Under the pieces are notes generated by a model. That model saw only the letters and a list, made by a program, of their open reading frames with translations. It did not search any database and was not told where the DNA came from. 53,696 nucleotides of DNA from a virus. Each line of letters opens with the position of its first letter. Position 1 is the stretch's first letter. A program made the translations under genes and the position numbers. Of this stretch, positions 24,530 to 33,494 are shown in pieces. The DNA lies in the IMG/VR virus record IMGVR_UViG_3300046171_000043, positions 1-53,696 of that record; one strand, 5' to 3'.

Positions 24530-26236
24530 ATGAATATCTTAGCAATTAACCCTGGGCATAACGGATCTGCTGCTTTGTTAGTAGACGGTGAACTAAAGTT
24601 CTACATTGAAGAAGAACGTCTTTCTCGTAATAAGTATGATGGTAATCCTTTTAAAGGAATGATGGAAGCACTAAAGTATGGTGTGGATGTCTTAGTTCTT
24701 GGTGGGACAAGTGAAGAGTTTCCTAGATTACCTTGGACTGGAGAAGATCCTTACTCTGGATTCCTACGTAAGTTTAACAGAAACTTAGAAGTTATAACTG
24801 TAGGCAATGCCCACCATGTAGGACATGCCGCAGGTGCTTTCTATAACTCAGGGTTTGACAAAGCTGTTGCCGTTATTGTTGACGGTTCTGGAACTCGAAG
24901 AGAAATTACAGTTAATAAAGACTTTAAAAACCCAGGTTTTGAAACAGAATCATTATTTAATTGTGACTATCATGACGGTATAAGAAATCTGTATACTAAG
25001 TACGGTGGCAACTACGACACTATGCCCATAGAGGACACCATGCTTGATATGGATAATGCAGTCACATTGGTGAAAGCATACGAAGCTGTTTCAGAGTACC
25101 TTGGCTTTGGTTTTATTGAAGCAGGTAAGACAATGGGTCTTGCTCCTTATGGTAAAGAAAACCCAGAAGTTCCTGAGCTATTTGTAGGGGGTAGAGGTAA
25201 CAAGAATGTTTTTATCCCTAGCTACCCTGCAGGAGCACACGTAGACCACAGAAAGTTTCCTTTACTAAAGCTAACAGGTAACCCAAGAGAGTGGCATCAA
25301 GACCCTACAAAAGTTACAGAAGGTGCTAAAGATTTAGCTTGGGCTGTGCAAGAAGATACACAACGTCTTGTTGGGGATTTGATTGAAAAAGCTGTAGAAA
25401 TGACAGACAGAAAGAATGTCGTTATTGCAGGGGGTTACGGTCTAAACTGTGTAGCTAATTATTACTACAAGAAACGTTTTCCTGATCTAAACATTTACGT
25501 TGATCCTGTTTCTCATGATGGTGGTACAGCTATTGGCTTAGCCTACCTAATTCATTACCAGAAGAATAAAGAAGATGAAACGAAACGTCCACTAAGTACA
25601 CTGTACCTTGGGCCTGAACGTAAAGAAAATTACGATCTAGAAGGATGCGACACAAAGGATGTTACCCCTGCTGATGTAGCTAAACTGATTGCAGAAAAGA
25701 ACATTGTTACGTTGTTCCAAGGCAGATCAGAGGCAGGGCCAAGAGCACTTGGTAACCGTTCTATCCTATATGACCCCACAGATCCTAATGGTAAAGACAC
25801 AGTGAACAAGGTCAAAGGCCGTGAATGGTTCAGACCCTTTGCAGGATCAATGCTCAAGGAATACTTTGAGGAATGGTTTGAAACACATGGAATGGAAGAG
25901 TCACCATTCATGATGTATGCAATGGACTTCAAGACTGACAAGCATGGGGAAGTTCCTGCTATCACACACGTAGATGGTACATGTCGTATTCAGACTGTAA
26001 CCAGAGAGCAGAACGAAGCCTATTATGATCTCATTGAAGAGTTCCGTAAGATCACTGGTGTACCAATCCTGTTTAATACAAGCTTCAACCTAGCAGGTGA
26101 ACCCCTTGTAGAAACACTAGAGGATGCACTGCACACCATGAAGAACTGTGACATTGATTACATGTACCTACCAGAGGTAGGGAAGCTTGTTACGGTAGCT
26201 TCTGAGCAAACTGAAGAAGATTCTCAAACACCTTAG
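24530..26236 (+). CDS. NodU/CmcH/TobZ-family O-carbamoyltransferase
   Basis: The 568-aa protein has the full family layout. The N-terminal ASKHA-type domain shows NPGHNGSAALLVDG, EERLSRNKYDG, HHVGHAAGAFYNSGF and AVIVDGSGTRRE. A central GGYGLNCVANYYY and DPVSHDGGTAIGLAY come next. The C-terminal YrdC-like domain shows EAGPRALGNRSIL, REWFRPFAGSM and VPILFNTSFNLAGEP. The family transfers a carbamoyl group from carbamoyl phosphate, through carbamoyl-AMP, to a sugar hydroxyl. Here the likely substrate is the sugar made or transferred by this cassette (inference). It starts 2 bases after the upstream stop. Its 3' end overlaps the inverted gmhB by 47 bases. Confidence 0.9.
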   Translation: MNILAINPGHNGSAALLVDGELKFYIEEERLSRNKYDGNPFKGMMEALKYGVDVLVLGGTSEEFPRLPWTGEDPYSGFLRKFNRNLEVITVGNAHHVGHAAGAFYNSGFDKAVAVIVDGSGTRREITVNKDFKNPGFETESLFNCDYHDGIRNLYTKYGGNYDTMPIEDTMLDMDNAVTLVKAYEAVSEYLGFGFIEAGKTMGLAPYGKENPEVPELFVGGRGNKNVFIPSYPAGAHVDHRKFPLLKLTGNPREWHQDPTKVTEGAKDLAWAVQEDTQRLVGDLIEKAVEMTDRKNVVIAGGYGLNCVANYYYKKRFPDLNIYVDPVSHDGGTAIGLAYLIHYQKNKEDETKRPLSTLYLGPERKENYDLEGCDTKDVTPADVAKLIAEKNIVTLFQGRSEAGPRALGNRSILYDPTDPNGKDTVNKVKGREWFRPFAGSMLKEYFEEWFETHGMEESPFMMYAMDFKTDKHGEVPAITHVDGTCRIQTVTREQNEAYYDLIEEFRKITGVPILFNTSFNLAGEPLVETLEDALHTMKNCDIDYMYLPEVGKLVTVASEQTEEDSQTP

Positions 26237-26837
26237 TCTTCTTTCTTAGTTTCTCCTTAGAGAACTTTTGAAGATCTTTTTCAGTAGCTACCCCATGACC
26301 AGTACGTACTAAGATTGGGGTAGCACCAATACGATCCGCAGCTTTAAGATCTGTCATTTTATCACCTACGTAAAACCCTTTATCTTTAAATCTAATTTTG
26401 TTGTTGAACATTTCTTTTTCAGTACGGTGAAACATACCAAGATTAGGTTTTGCATAGTAGTCTTCTTTGAGTGAAGACTCAGCATAAAATAAACCATCAA
26501 TGGAGTAGATACCTGCATTGCCAAACACTTCCATCATACGTTGATGAATGGCATCCACTTGTGCATGGGTCTGCTCTTTTTTAATAATACCACCTTGGTT
26601 AGTTAAGATTACTACTTTGTAACCTTTTAATCTAATCATACGAATAGCTTCTAGTGATCCGGGGATAGGCTCCCAGTCATCAGGATCAGTAAGGTAGTGC
26701 CCTTTATCTATGTTGATAACACCGTCACGGTCTAGACCAACAATAGATTTAGGGAACACAGTAGGCCAATCAGGTGGTAGGTTTTGCTGTTGAACTTGTT
26801 GTGGGTCTTGTTCTATTATGTGTTTGAATCGAGACAT
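26190..26837 (-). CDS. gmhB: GmhB-like D,D-heptose 1,7-bisphosphate phosphatase
   Basis: HAD-superfamily IIIA phosphatase, 215 aa. The first 30 residues (Gln/Pro rich) are extra. The catalytic motif is GLDRDGVIN (Asp36 nucleophile, Asp38), followed by ILTNQGGI, AKPNLGMF and FYVGDKMTDLKAADRIGATPILV. The family removes the C7 phosphate of heptose 1,7-bisphosphate before nucleotide transfer. The usual zinc loop (CxH...CxC before the RKP motif) is missing: here YAESSLKEDYYAKP has no Cys. The gene is inverted relative to the rest of the cassette, overlaps the carbamoyltransferase end by 47 bases, and leaves only 14 bases to the divergent hldC-like start. Confidence 0.85.
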   Translation of the reverse strand: MSRFKHIIEQDPQQVQQQNLPPDWPTVFPKSIVGLDRDGVINIDKGHYLTDPDDWEPIPGSLEAIRMIRLKGYKVVILTNQGGIIKKEQTHAQVDAIHQRMMEVFGNAGIYSIDGLFYAESSLKEDYYAKPNLGMFHRTEKEMFNNKIRFKDKGFYVGDKMTDLKAADRIGATPILVRTGHGVATEKDLQKFSKEKLRKKTKVFENLLQFAQKLP

Positions 26838-26851
26838 AGTGGATATTACCT

Positions 26852-27262
26852 ATGAAGAAAGTTTTTGTTAACGGTGCTTTTGATGTTTTGCACTCTGGAC
26901 ACCTTGATCTCCTTGATTTTGCAGGGATGTTAGGTGGTCATTTGCTAGTAGCTATTGACACAGACGCACGTATTGAGTATAACAAGGGTATCGGAAGACC
27001 TTTTAATCCTTTGTCAATACGTAAACATATAATGTCTATGTTGAAGCCTGTCAATAGTGTCACAGTATTTGGTTCAGATGAAGAGCTAGTTGACATCATA
27101 AGACAGTATGAACCAGACGTAATGGTAAAAGGCTCTGATTGGAAGGGGAAGACAATACTTGGGGAGGAGTACTGCAAAGAGATAGTATTCTACGAGAGAA
27201 CCAATGGGCAGTCTACCACAAAAGCAATCGAAGATTTTATTACTAGGAGACAGTTGTTATGA
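26852..27262 (+). CDS. HldE C-domain-like heptose 1-phosphate nucleotidyltransferase
   Basis: The 136-aa protein is a stand-alone cytidylyltransferase-fold domain. FVNGAFDVLHSGHLDLLDFA carries the HxGH motif (His14, His17). VAIDTDARI, KGIGRPFNPLSIR, DVMVKGSDWKGK and ERTNGQSTTKAIEDF are the other family signatures. In HldE this domain makes ADP-heptose from heptose 1-phosphate and ATP. Here it is separate and lies before the kinase, the reverse of the order in bacterial HldE. Its last 59 bases overlap the kinase gene in another frame, and both readings carry conserved residues. Confidence 0.85.
   Translation: MKKVFVNGAFDVLHSGHLDLLDFAGMLGGHLLVAIDTDARIEYNKGIGRPFNPLSIRKHIMSMLKPVNSVTVFGSDEELVDIIRQYEPDVMVKGSDWKGKTILGEEYCKEIVFYERTNGQSTTKAIEDFITRRQLL
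27026..27054 (-). promoter_or_regulatory. Candidate minus-strand promoter for the inverted gmhB
   Basis: On the minus strand TTGACA (27054-27049) and TATATG (27031-27026) are 17 bases apart, about 190 bases upstream of the gmhB start and inside the hldC-like gene. The -35 is consensus and the -10 matches four of six. Chance occurrence is possible in AT-rich DNA. Confidence 0.3.
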
Positions 27263-27959
27263 TGAATATCATACAGGAACTGTAACCAGAATAAGCCCAG
27301 AGGCACCTGTACCTGTCTTTGATCTTACCTCAACTGTAATAAAAAGAGGTATGGCATACAACGTCTACAACAACCTAGTCAATCTAGGGGCTAGGGTAGA
27401 CATCATAACAGAGTACAGAGAACGTAAACATAGATACGTTGAAGACAAGACTGGTCAGCAACTGATCAGAGTAGATGAAAAGATTAAGACTGAGCACATA
27501 GATACAGCAGACGAAAACCTGAGTATGTATGATGCTGTTGTCCTCTCAGACTACAACAAAGGATTTGTACAAGAGGGTGACATAAAAGATTTTAGAGCTA
27601 AGTATAACGGGCCTATCTTTGTTGACACTAAGAAGACCAACCTAGCTCAGTTTGATGGCTGCTTCGTAAAGATAAACCAGTACGAGTTTGAAGCAGCAGA
27701 AACACTAACAGACGATCTAATCGTCACATACGGCTCAAAGAAAGTCGAGTACAAAAACAGAACTTACCTACCCCCTAGTGTAGAAACTCATGATGTGTGT
27801 GGTGCAGGAGATACGTTCCTAGCAGGACTTGTTTTTAAGTACTTGGAATCGTATGATATGGATGCTGCTATAAAGTTTGCAATGGATGCAGCAGCTATAA
27901 CTGTACAACATAGAGGTGTGTATGCACCTACACTAGATGAGGTAGTAAATGAGACTTGA
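27204..27959 (+). CDS. HldE N-domain-like heptose 7-phosphate kinase (PfkB family)
   Basis: The 251-aa ribokinase-fold protein shows KILLLGDSCYDEYHTGTVTRISPEAPVPVFD near the start. It continues with GMAYNVYNNLVNLGARVDIIT, LSDYNKGFV and the catalytic CGAGDTFLAGL (Asp about 203). RISPEAPVPV is characteristic of HldE/RfaE kinases. The reaction is phosphorylation of D-glycero-D-manno-heptose 7-phosphate at C1. It is shorter than the HldE kinase domain (about 310 aa), with a compressed middle. The start at 27204 lies inside the upstream gene; no later Met would keep the GD...EY motif. It overlaps the cupin gene by 11 bases. Confidence 0.8.
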   Translation: MGSLPQKQSKILLLGDSCYDEYHTGTVTRISPEAPVPVFDLTSTVIKRGMAYNVYNNLVNLGARVDIITEYRERKHRYVEDKTGQQLIRVDEKIKTEHIDTADENLSMYDAVVLSDYNKGFVQEGDIKDFRAKYNGPIFVDTKKTNLAQFDGCFVKINQYEFEAAETLTDDLIVTYGSKKVEYKNRTYLPPSVETHDVCGAGDTFLAGLVFKYLESYDMDAAIKFAMDAAAITVQHRGVYAPTLDEVVNET

Positions 27960-28305
27960 AGGCTTCGTTAAGAAAGGTTGGGGGTCTGAGCTAATCTGGG
28001 CAACCAACGACAAGTATTGTGGTAAGTTCTTACAATTTCACTTTGGTGGCAAGTTTTCAATGCACTTCCACAAAGAGAAAGATGAAACATGGTACGTCTT
28101 ATCTGGTAAGTTTGAAGTACACTGGATTGATACTGAAGATGCAACATTACACGTTGAAGAGTTAAACGAGGGAGACACATGGCATAACCCACCTCTAGTT
28201 CCTCATCAAATATTTTGTTTAGAGGAAGGTACACTTGTAGAAGTTTCTACTCCTGATTCCGTTGAAGATAATTATCGTGTCGGAAAGGGAGACAGTCAAG
28301 AATGA
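27949..28305 (+). CDS. Cupin-domain protein, sugar isomerase-like (118 aa)
   Basis: A single cupin barrel. The metal-binding motif 1 is FSMHFHKEKDETWYVLSGKFEV (two His and a Glu), and motif 2 is WHNPPLVPHQIFCLEEGTLVEVST with one His. The sequence resembles the small mannose-6-phosphate isomerase type II-like cupins found in capsule and O-antigen loci. It could isomerise or epimerise a sugar phosphate in this cassette, where no GmhA gene is present; whether it replaces GmhA is speculation. Overlaps both neighbours (11 and 4 bases). Confidence 0.65.
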   Translation: MRLEGFVKKGWGSELIWATNDKYCGKFLQFHFGGKFSMHFHKEKDETWYVLSGKFEVHWIDTEDATLHVEELNEGDTWHNPPLVPHQIFCLEEGTLVEVSTPDSVEDNYRVGKGDSQE

Positions 28306-29072
28306 AAATCTTAGTTACAGGTAGCAATGGTTTTATCGGCAAAAATCTTATCAATAAACTACAGGATGAACATGAAATTATTAAGAACGAATGGGGGATG
28401 TCGTTCCCTCCAATTAAGAATCTAGACTGGGTTATACATTTAGGGGCCATAAGCTCCACAACAGAAACAAATATATCTAAGATATACAGACAGAACCTAG
28501 AGTTTAGCATTAAGCTATATGAGGAGTGCATAGCTAACAACGTAAAGTTTCAGTTTGCTTCTAGTGCTTCTGTCTACGGACTAAAGTCCGACTTTAAAGA
28601 AACATCTCCTCTTAATCCTCAGAACCATTATGCACGTAGCAAAGCTATGTTTGAGAGATACGTAGAGTTGAGAAATGCTCCTATTACTACACAACTGTTT
28701 AGATACTTTAACGTCTACGGACCACAGGAAGAGCACAAGGAAAACCAAGCTAGTCCGTACACACAGTTTAAGCGGCAAGCAAAAAGTAGTAGAGTTATTA
28801 AGATCTTTAAAGGATCTGAAAAGTATAAAAGAGATTTTATCCACGTTGACCAAATCACAGAGTACCACAAAGGATTCTTAGAATTAGAAGAGTCAGGTGT
28901 TTGGAACATGGGAACTGGAACAGCAAAAAGCTTCTACGATGTAGCTAACGAAATAGCAGATGAATACGGTGCTAAAATAGAGTACATCGAGATGCCACAG
29001 ATTTTAAAAGGTAATTACCAAGAGTTTACTAGGGCAGATACGACAAAGCTTTGGAAGACACTAGCAATTTAA
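28302..29072 (+). CDS. hldD: HldD-like ADP-heptose 6-epimerase
   Basis: An extended SDR protein of 256 aa. The Rossmann motif is TGSNGFIG (Gly7, 10, 13). HLGAISSTTETN, FASSASVYG, NHYARSKAMFE, YFNVYGPQEEHK, FKGSEKYKRDFIHV and ILKGNYQEFTRADTTKL follow, each matching the corresponding signature of HldD (for example GAxSSTTE, YFNVYGPRExHK, GSExFKRDFVYV, LKGRYQxFTxAD). HldD converts ADP-D-glycero- to ADP-L-glycero-D-manno-heptose with NADP. It is shorter than E. coli HldD (310 aa). Last gene of the cassette; ATGA overlap with the cupin gene. Confidence 0.85.
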   Translation: MKILVTGSNGFIGKNLINKLQDEHEIIKNEWGMSFPPIKNLDWVIHLGAISSTTETNISKIYRQNLEFSIKLYEECIANNVKFQFASSASVYGLKSDFKETSPLNPQNHYARSKAMFERYVELRNAPITTQLFRYFNVYGPQEEHKENQASPYTQFKRQAKSSRVIKIFKGSEKYKRDFIHVDQITEYHKGFLELEESGVWNMGTGTAKSFYDVANEIADEYGAKIEYIEMPQILKGNYQEFTRADTTKLWKTLAI

Positions 29073-29084
29073 GGTGCTTATACT

Positions 29085-32000
29085 ATGGCAGGTGAACTAA
29101 CGATAATTGAGAATGCTGACGGTACAGCTACAATCAACTTCCCAGGTGGGGGTAAACATACTGTTGGCAACATCGATGGTGAAAACGATATTAACTCAAA
29201 TATTGCTGCCTTACAGGGAGCATATGGTGGACGTATTGGAGAAGTTCAACGTCTAGATACTGGGTCTTCTAGCTCTGGGTCTAATAATACTCAGGATTTA
29301 AGTACGACTCAGAGTAGTAACTACTTTGATACCGAAACAGGTTTGTACCACTATCAAGGTGAAACTTATAGTAGTGCTCTTGATTATTCTAAGGCAGTTC
29401 AACAAGAACGTTTAGACCAAGGTTTAGAAATTGATGAAACATCTGCTGCTGCTTTGTCAGGATGGACAGGAGAAGATGATCTAGAGCAAACAGGTGGTGG
29501 GTCTTCTGCATCTGTTGACATAGGATTTGAGTACGTTCCTGAAGAATTATCAAGCACTGCTGAAGCAGATGATATTGCAAGAAACAACAACAGAGTTCAC
29601 ATTATTAACAGAACTACAGGAGAGTACCTGTTAAATGAAGACGGAACAAAATGGGTAGGAAATGCAACTAATGCAGGTGGTTCTGTCCAAGTTCAAAAGT
29701 TTTACACTCAACAGTTAATTAACTCTGTCCTTGCAGATAGTGGAAGTACTGTCCTACAAGATGCTGAAATTACTTACTATATGGAAGACGGTAAGTGGAG
29801 AGCTAAAGATCAGTACGGAAACATTGGTGCAAAAAGAGATACTAAAGATGCTGCCCTAGCTACGTATAATAGACACTTTAACGTAGGTATGAAGACTGCT
29901 GAGACACCAGAACAAAAAGCTGCCCTTATGAATATTGCTCAAGAGCTTTCTTTGTTTGGTGGTATGTACAAAAGAAATTTAATTGGAATGGTAGCAGGAT
30001 CCATTGATCCTTACCTTTCTTCTGATTTTAGTGCAAAAAATAAATTTATTCAAACACTAGGGTTAGGAACAAGTGGTGGTACTGGAGATTGGGGAGCAGG
30101 TCAAACTCCTTTTTACATACACAGTAACCCTGATAATGAAATATCTTACAGAGAACACACAAATAAAAATGGGGATAAGTACTACTACTTAGACATTTAT
30201 AGTCCTGAGGGTGCTCGTGTTGGTACATTACATCAGAACTTTGCTTGGAATGCTGCAGACTATATCACAGGTAAAATGAGGTACGGCCTCAGTGATGAAA
30301 AGATGCAAGCTGCTTCTAATTTCTTGTTTGAAAACCAAGGAAACTATGGTGGTGGAACAAAAGATGGTGACAGACTAGCTGAGTTTGCAACCATGACTGG
30401 TGAAGAACTTAAAGCTGACTTTCTAGCAAGAGCAGGAACACAGTTTAGAGATTCTAGTGGAAATTTAGTTCAGCACGATCAGGACTATAGAGGTTTTTCC
30501 TATTCTCCAGAAATGTTTAGTCCCGGCTTTGAAGGTACAATGCAAAATCAGTTGACAAGCAGGGTTAACTACAACCTAGCTTTGTTTGATGTGTATGATG
30601 CCTTTAAACCAAAGCAGTATACTGCTGATTCTTACATTGCAGAGATAAACAACAGGCTTGGCCTTGATGGTAAGTTGTCTGTGAAGAATGTAGGGGATGA
30701 GGATGATCCTTTCTACAGCTATGTGTATCAATTTGACACAGGTGAAACATTAAAGGTTGCACCTAATAGGGATTTCATATTTGGAGCAGGGTCGGAAATA
30801 TTTAGATCAGGCTCTAGAACAAACACACCTTACTGGCTACTAGAAGAATCTGGTGGTGATTTCCAAACATACTCAGATCTAAAAGAACAGTATGGTATTC
30901 GTACAGATGGATTTGATCCTACTGTTTCTAGTGGTGGGGGTGACGGTCAAGATTCCTCAGGCACAGGTAGTAGTGGTAGTGGCAGTGGCTCTAGTGACCA
31001 AGATCAATCCCAAAGTGGGGGTGGAGGCTCTGGATCAGTTGATGCAGGTGGCTCTGGTGGTCAGATCATTGAAGGTGACGGAACTACAAAGACTGCTACT
31101 ACTTTCCAAGGTGGTTACACAGATCCAGTTGCTGTGGGTAACACAGGTACAACAACTGATGATGGATCAGGAACAACCCAGACAGGCACCGTTCAATCAG
31201 GTCAGTCTCTTACAAATGCTATCAATAACCCTGCTAACGTTTCTGTTGCAGGGACGTACCCAATGGCTCAACAGACTGGAACAAACCAAGCAACAACAAA
31301 CACAGGCACACTTAGTTCATTACCTGCTACATACCAGTACAAAGATAACTACACTGGTACAAACATGCAGAACTTAACTGCTGCTTCACAAGGTGTGAGT
31401 GGCCCTAAAAGTGTTCTATACAGAAACGATTACGGACAAGAGATGATGATTACCGTTGACGCAAACGGAACACCTCTTATCTACGTTCCTCCTGGGTATA
31501 AACCTGTAACAGCAAACAATTTCGGGGGTCTTCAAAAGGATCCACAAAAATCAAGTGAGGACATCTATCTAAGAATTGCTAAGAGGGTAATGAACTTCCA
31601 AGGCAATTCCTCTGATCTGAAGAAAGCAATGGCAGCAAGTCCTGCTATGGCTGCTAAACTAGGTAGTATGACTAATGCCCTTATGAACATGGGTGGAGTC
31701 AAACTTGGTGCTGATGAAGGTACTGATTCTGATGGTATGACTGCAGAAGAAATAGCAGCAGCCAACGTAGACAACATCAGAAATGCTGTTGGAGCAGAAA
31801 CATTCCAGAACATGCAGAAGGATGTTGTCACACAGACGATGACTGGTCCTAGACAAGGCACCGTAAACTATCTGACTGCTGATGAAAACGATCTTATTAG
31901 TTCTACTGCAGGTCAAGCTGTAAGTCAGGCAGAAATGGCTAACGTAGCCACAGCAGATAAGGTTACTCAGGCTAATACTCCTATCTCTGCTGACCCTGTT

Positions 32001-33494
32001 GGGTATAATGCAACCCAAGTTCAAACAGATATGTCAACAGCAAACCAGAACCTAACAGGTGTAACTGGTAATCTTGGCACTCAATCTCAGGTTGATGGTG
32101 TTACCTTCCAAAGACAGAGAATTGATCCTAATACAGGGCAACCTATGTTCAATCCAGACGGATCTCCTATTATGGAATCAGCAACGTCTGTTGATAGATT
32201 ACAGGGTGCCGAAGGAACATATAAGTCGGTAGCTGATGTAGCAGGAGAAGGTGGGTTACCTACTCGTACATTGCAGACAGGTGAGAACGGAGAGCTTGTA
32301 ACTGGTACTGGTGTAGATCAATCTAAAGTAGATGCAGCATTCGGTACAGGTGAAGTAGCTGCTGCCTCTATGCAAGATGAACTAGCAGGTCTTATGCAGC
32401 AGTTTGAAGGTGGTGACACACCTGCATGGGCTGCCGGGTCTATGAGAAAAGCAAGTGCTATGCTTGCTGCTCGTGGCATTGGTGCTTCAAGTATGGCAGG
32501 TCAGGCAGTCATTCAAGCTGCTATGGAAGCTGCCCTACCTATTGCTCAGATTGATACAGCCAACAAGCAACAGATGGCTATGTTCAAAGCTGAACAAAGA
32601 GCCAAGTTCTTGGGTATGGAGTTTGATCAATCATTCCAAGCTAAGGTTCTGAATGCAGCTAAAGTTTCTGAAATAGCTAACATGAACTTTACTGCTGAAC
32701 AGCAGATTGCTTTAGAAAACTCTCGTGCTGCCAACACAATGGCTATGGAGAACCTGAGAAACGATCAAGCTCTTGTAATGGCAGAGGCTGCTGCTCTATC
32801 TCAAATGGATATGGCTAACCTCAATAACCGTCAGCAAGCTGCAGTACAGAATGCTCAGAACTTCCTGCAGATGGACATGGCTAACCTAAACAACTTGCAA
32901 CAAACTGCTATGTTTAAAGCACAGCAAATAGCACAAGCTATCTTTACTGATCAGGCTGCAGACAATGCAGCTAAACAGTTTAATGCTGTCAACGAAAACC
33001 AAACAAACCAGTTCTTTGCAAACTTGTCTGCTCAAGTATCTCAGTTCAATGCATCTCAAGCTAATGCTATGGATCAGTTCAACCTGAACTCAACCAATGC
33101 TTTGAGGCAGTTTAATGCAGAGCAACAGAACCAAAGAGAAATGTTCAATGCTCAGAATGGTCTTGTGATTGCACAGTCTAATGCTCAGTGGAGACAGAAC
33201 ATTGCTACTTTGAATAGTGCTGCACAGAACGAAAGCAACATGCAGTTTGCTCAGACTATGAATGGGTTCACTGCTACTAACCTTGATGAAATATGGCAAC
33301 GTGAAAGAGATCTGTTGTCTATGGCTTTCAAAGTTTCTGAAGGCAATGCTGATAGAGCTACTGAAGTTGTGTTACAAAAGATTGCTGCACAAGCAAGTAA
33401 AGATGCTGCAGAACTTCAAGCTAACTTAGAGGCTGAGAAGAACTCAGGTAACTTCATCAAAGAGATTATATTGGGAATTACAGGTCTAGGATAA
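29085..33494 (+). CDS. Giant internal virion / ejection protein (1469 aa)
   Basis: The first 600 residues are polar, with no recognised enzyme motif. Residues about 620-760 are Gly/Ser/Gln/Thr rich and likely disordered. The last 350 residues are a long helical region with degenerate repeats such as QMDMANLNNRQQAAVQNAQNF and FNASQANAMDQFNLNSTNALRQFNAEQQ, typical of ejected internal proteins. Gene size and position before a lysozyme-domain protein and another very large protein match the internal core proteins of podoviruses. It probably helps form the DNA ejection conduit. The stop overlaps the next start as TAATG (33492-33496). Confidence 0.7.
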   Translation: MAGELTIIENADGTATINFPGGGKHTVGNIDGENDINSNIAALQGAYGGRIGEVQRLDTGSSSSGSNNTQDLSTTQSSNYFDTETGLYHYQGETYSSALDYSKAVQQERLDQGLEIDETSAAALSGWTGEDDLEQTGGGSSASVDIGFEYVPEELSSTAEADDIARNNNRVHIINRTTGEYLLNEDGTKWVGNATNAGGSVQVQKFYTQQLINSVLADSGSTVLQDAEITYYMEDGKWRAKDQYGNIGAKRDTKDAALATYNRHFNVGMKTAETPEQKAALMNIAQELSLFGGMYKRNLIGMVAGSIDPYLSSDFSAKNKFIQTLGLGTSGGTGDWGAGQTPFYIHSNPDNEISYREHTNKNGDKYYYLDIYSPEGARVGTLHQNFAWNAADYITGKMRYGLSDEKMQAASNFLFENQGNYGGGTKDGDRLAEFATMTGEELKADFLARAGTQFRDSSGNLVQHDQDYRGFSYSPEMFSPGFEGTMQNQLTSRVNYNLALFDVYDAFKPKQYTADSYIAEINNRLGLDGKLSVKNVGDEDDPFYSYVYQFDTGETLKVAPNRDFIFGAGSEIFRSGSRTNTPYWLLEESGGDFQTYSDLKEQYGIRTDGFDPTVSSGGGDGQDSSGTGSSGSGSGSSDQDQSQSGGGGSGSVDAGGSGGQIIEGDGTTKTATTFQGGYTDPVAVGNTGTTTDDGSGTTQTGTVQSGQSLTNAINNPANVSVAGTYPMAQQTGTNQATTNTGTLSSLPATYQYKDNYTGTNMQNLTAASQGVSGPKSVLYRNDYGQEMMITVDANGTPLIYVPPGYKPVTANNFGGLQKDPQKSSEDIYLRIAKRVMNFQGNSSDLKKAMAASPAMAAKLGSMTNALMNMGGVKLGADEGTDSDGMTAEEIAAANVDNIRNAVGAETFQNMQKDVVTQTMTGPRQGTVNYLTADENDLISSTAGQAVSQAEMANVATADKVTQANTPISADPVGYNATQVQTDMSTANQNLTGVTGNLGTQSQVDGVTFQRQRIDPNTGQPMFNPDGSPIMESATSVDRLQGAEGTYKSVADVAGEGGLPTRTLQTGENGELVTGTGVDQSKVDAAFGTGEVAAASMQDELAGLMQQFEGGDTPAWAAGSMRKASAMLAARGIGASSMAGQAVIQAAMEAALPIAQIDTANKQQMAMFKAEQRAKFLGMEFDQSFQAKVLNAAKVSEIANMNFTAEQQIALENSRAANTMAMENLRNDQALVMAEAAALSQMDMANLNNRQQAAVQNAQNFLQMDMANLNNLQQTAMFKAQQIAQAIFTDQAADNAAKQFNAVNENQTNQFFANLSAQVSQFNASQANAMDQFNLNSTNALRQFNAEQQNQREMFNAQNGLVIAQSNAQWRQNIATLNSAAQNESNMQFAQTMNGFTATNLDEIWQRERDLLSMAFKVSEGNADRATEVVLQKIAAQASKDAAELQANLEAEKNSGNFIKEIILGITGLG

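Noticed and set aside
26852-27959. HldE gene broken by frameshift into two parts
   Set aside because: The domain order is reversed compared with HldE (nucleotidyltransferase first), and the frames overlap with conserved motifs in both, so these are two genes.
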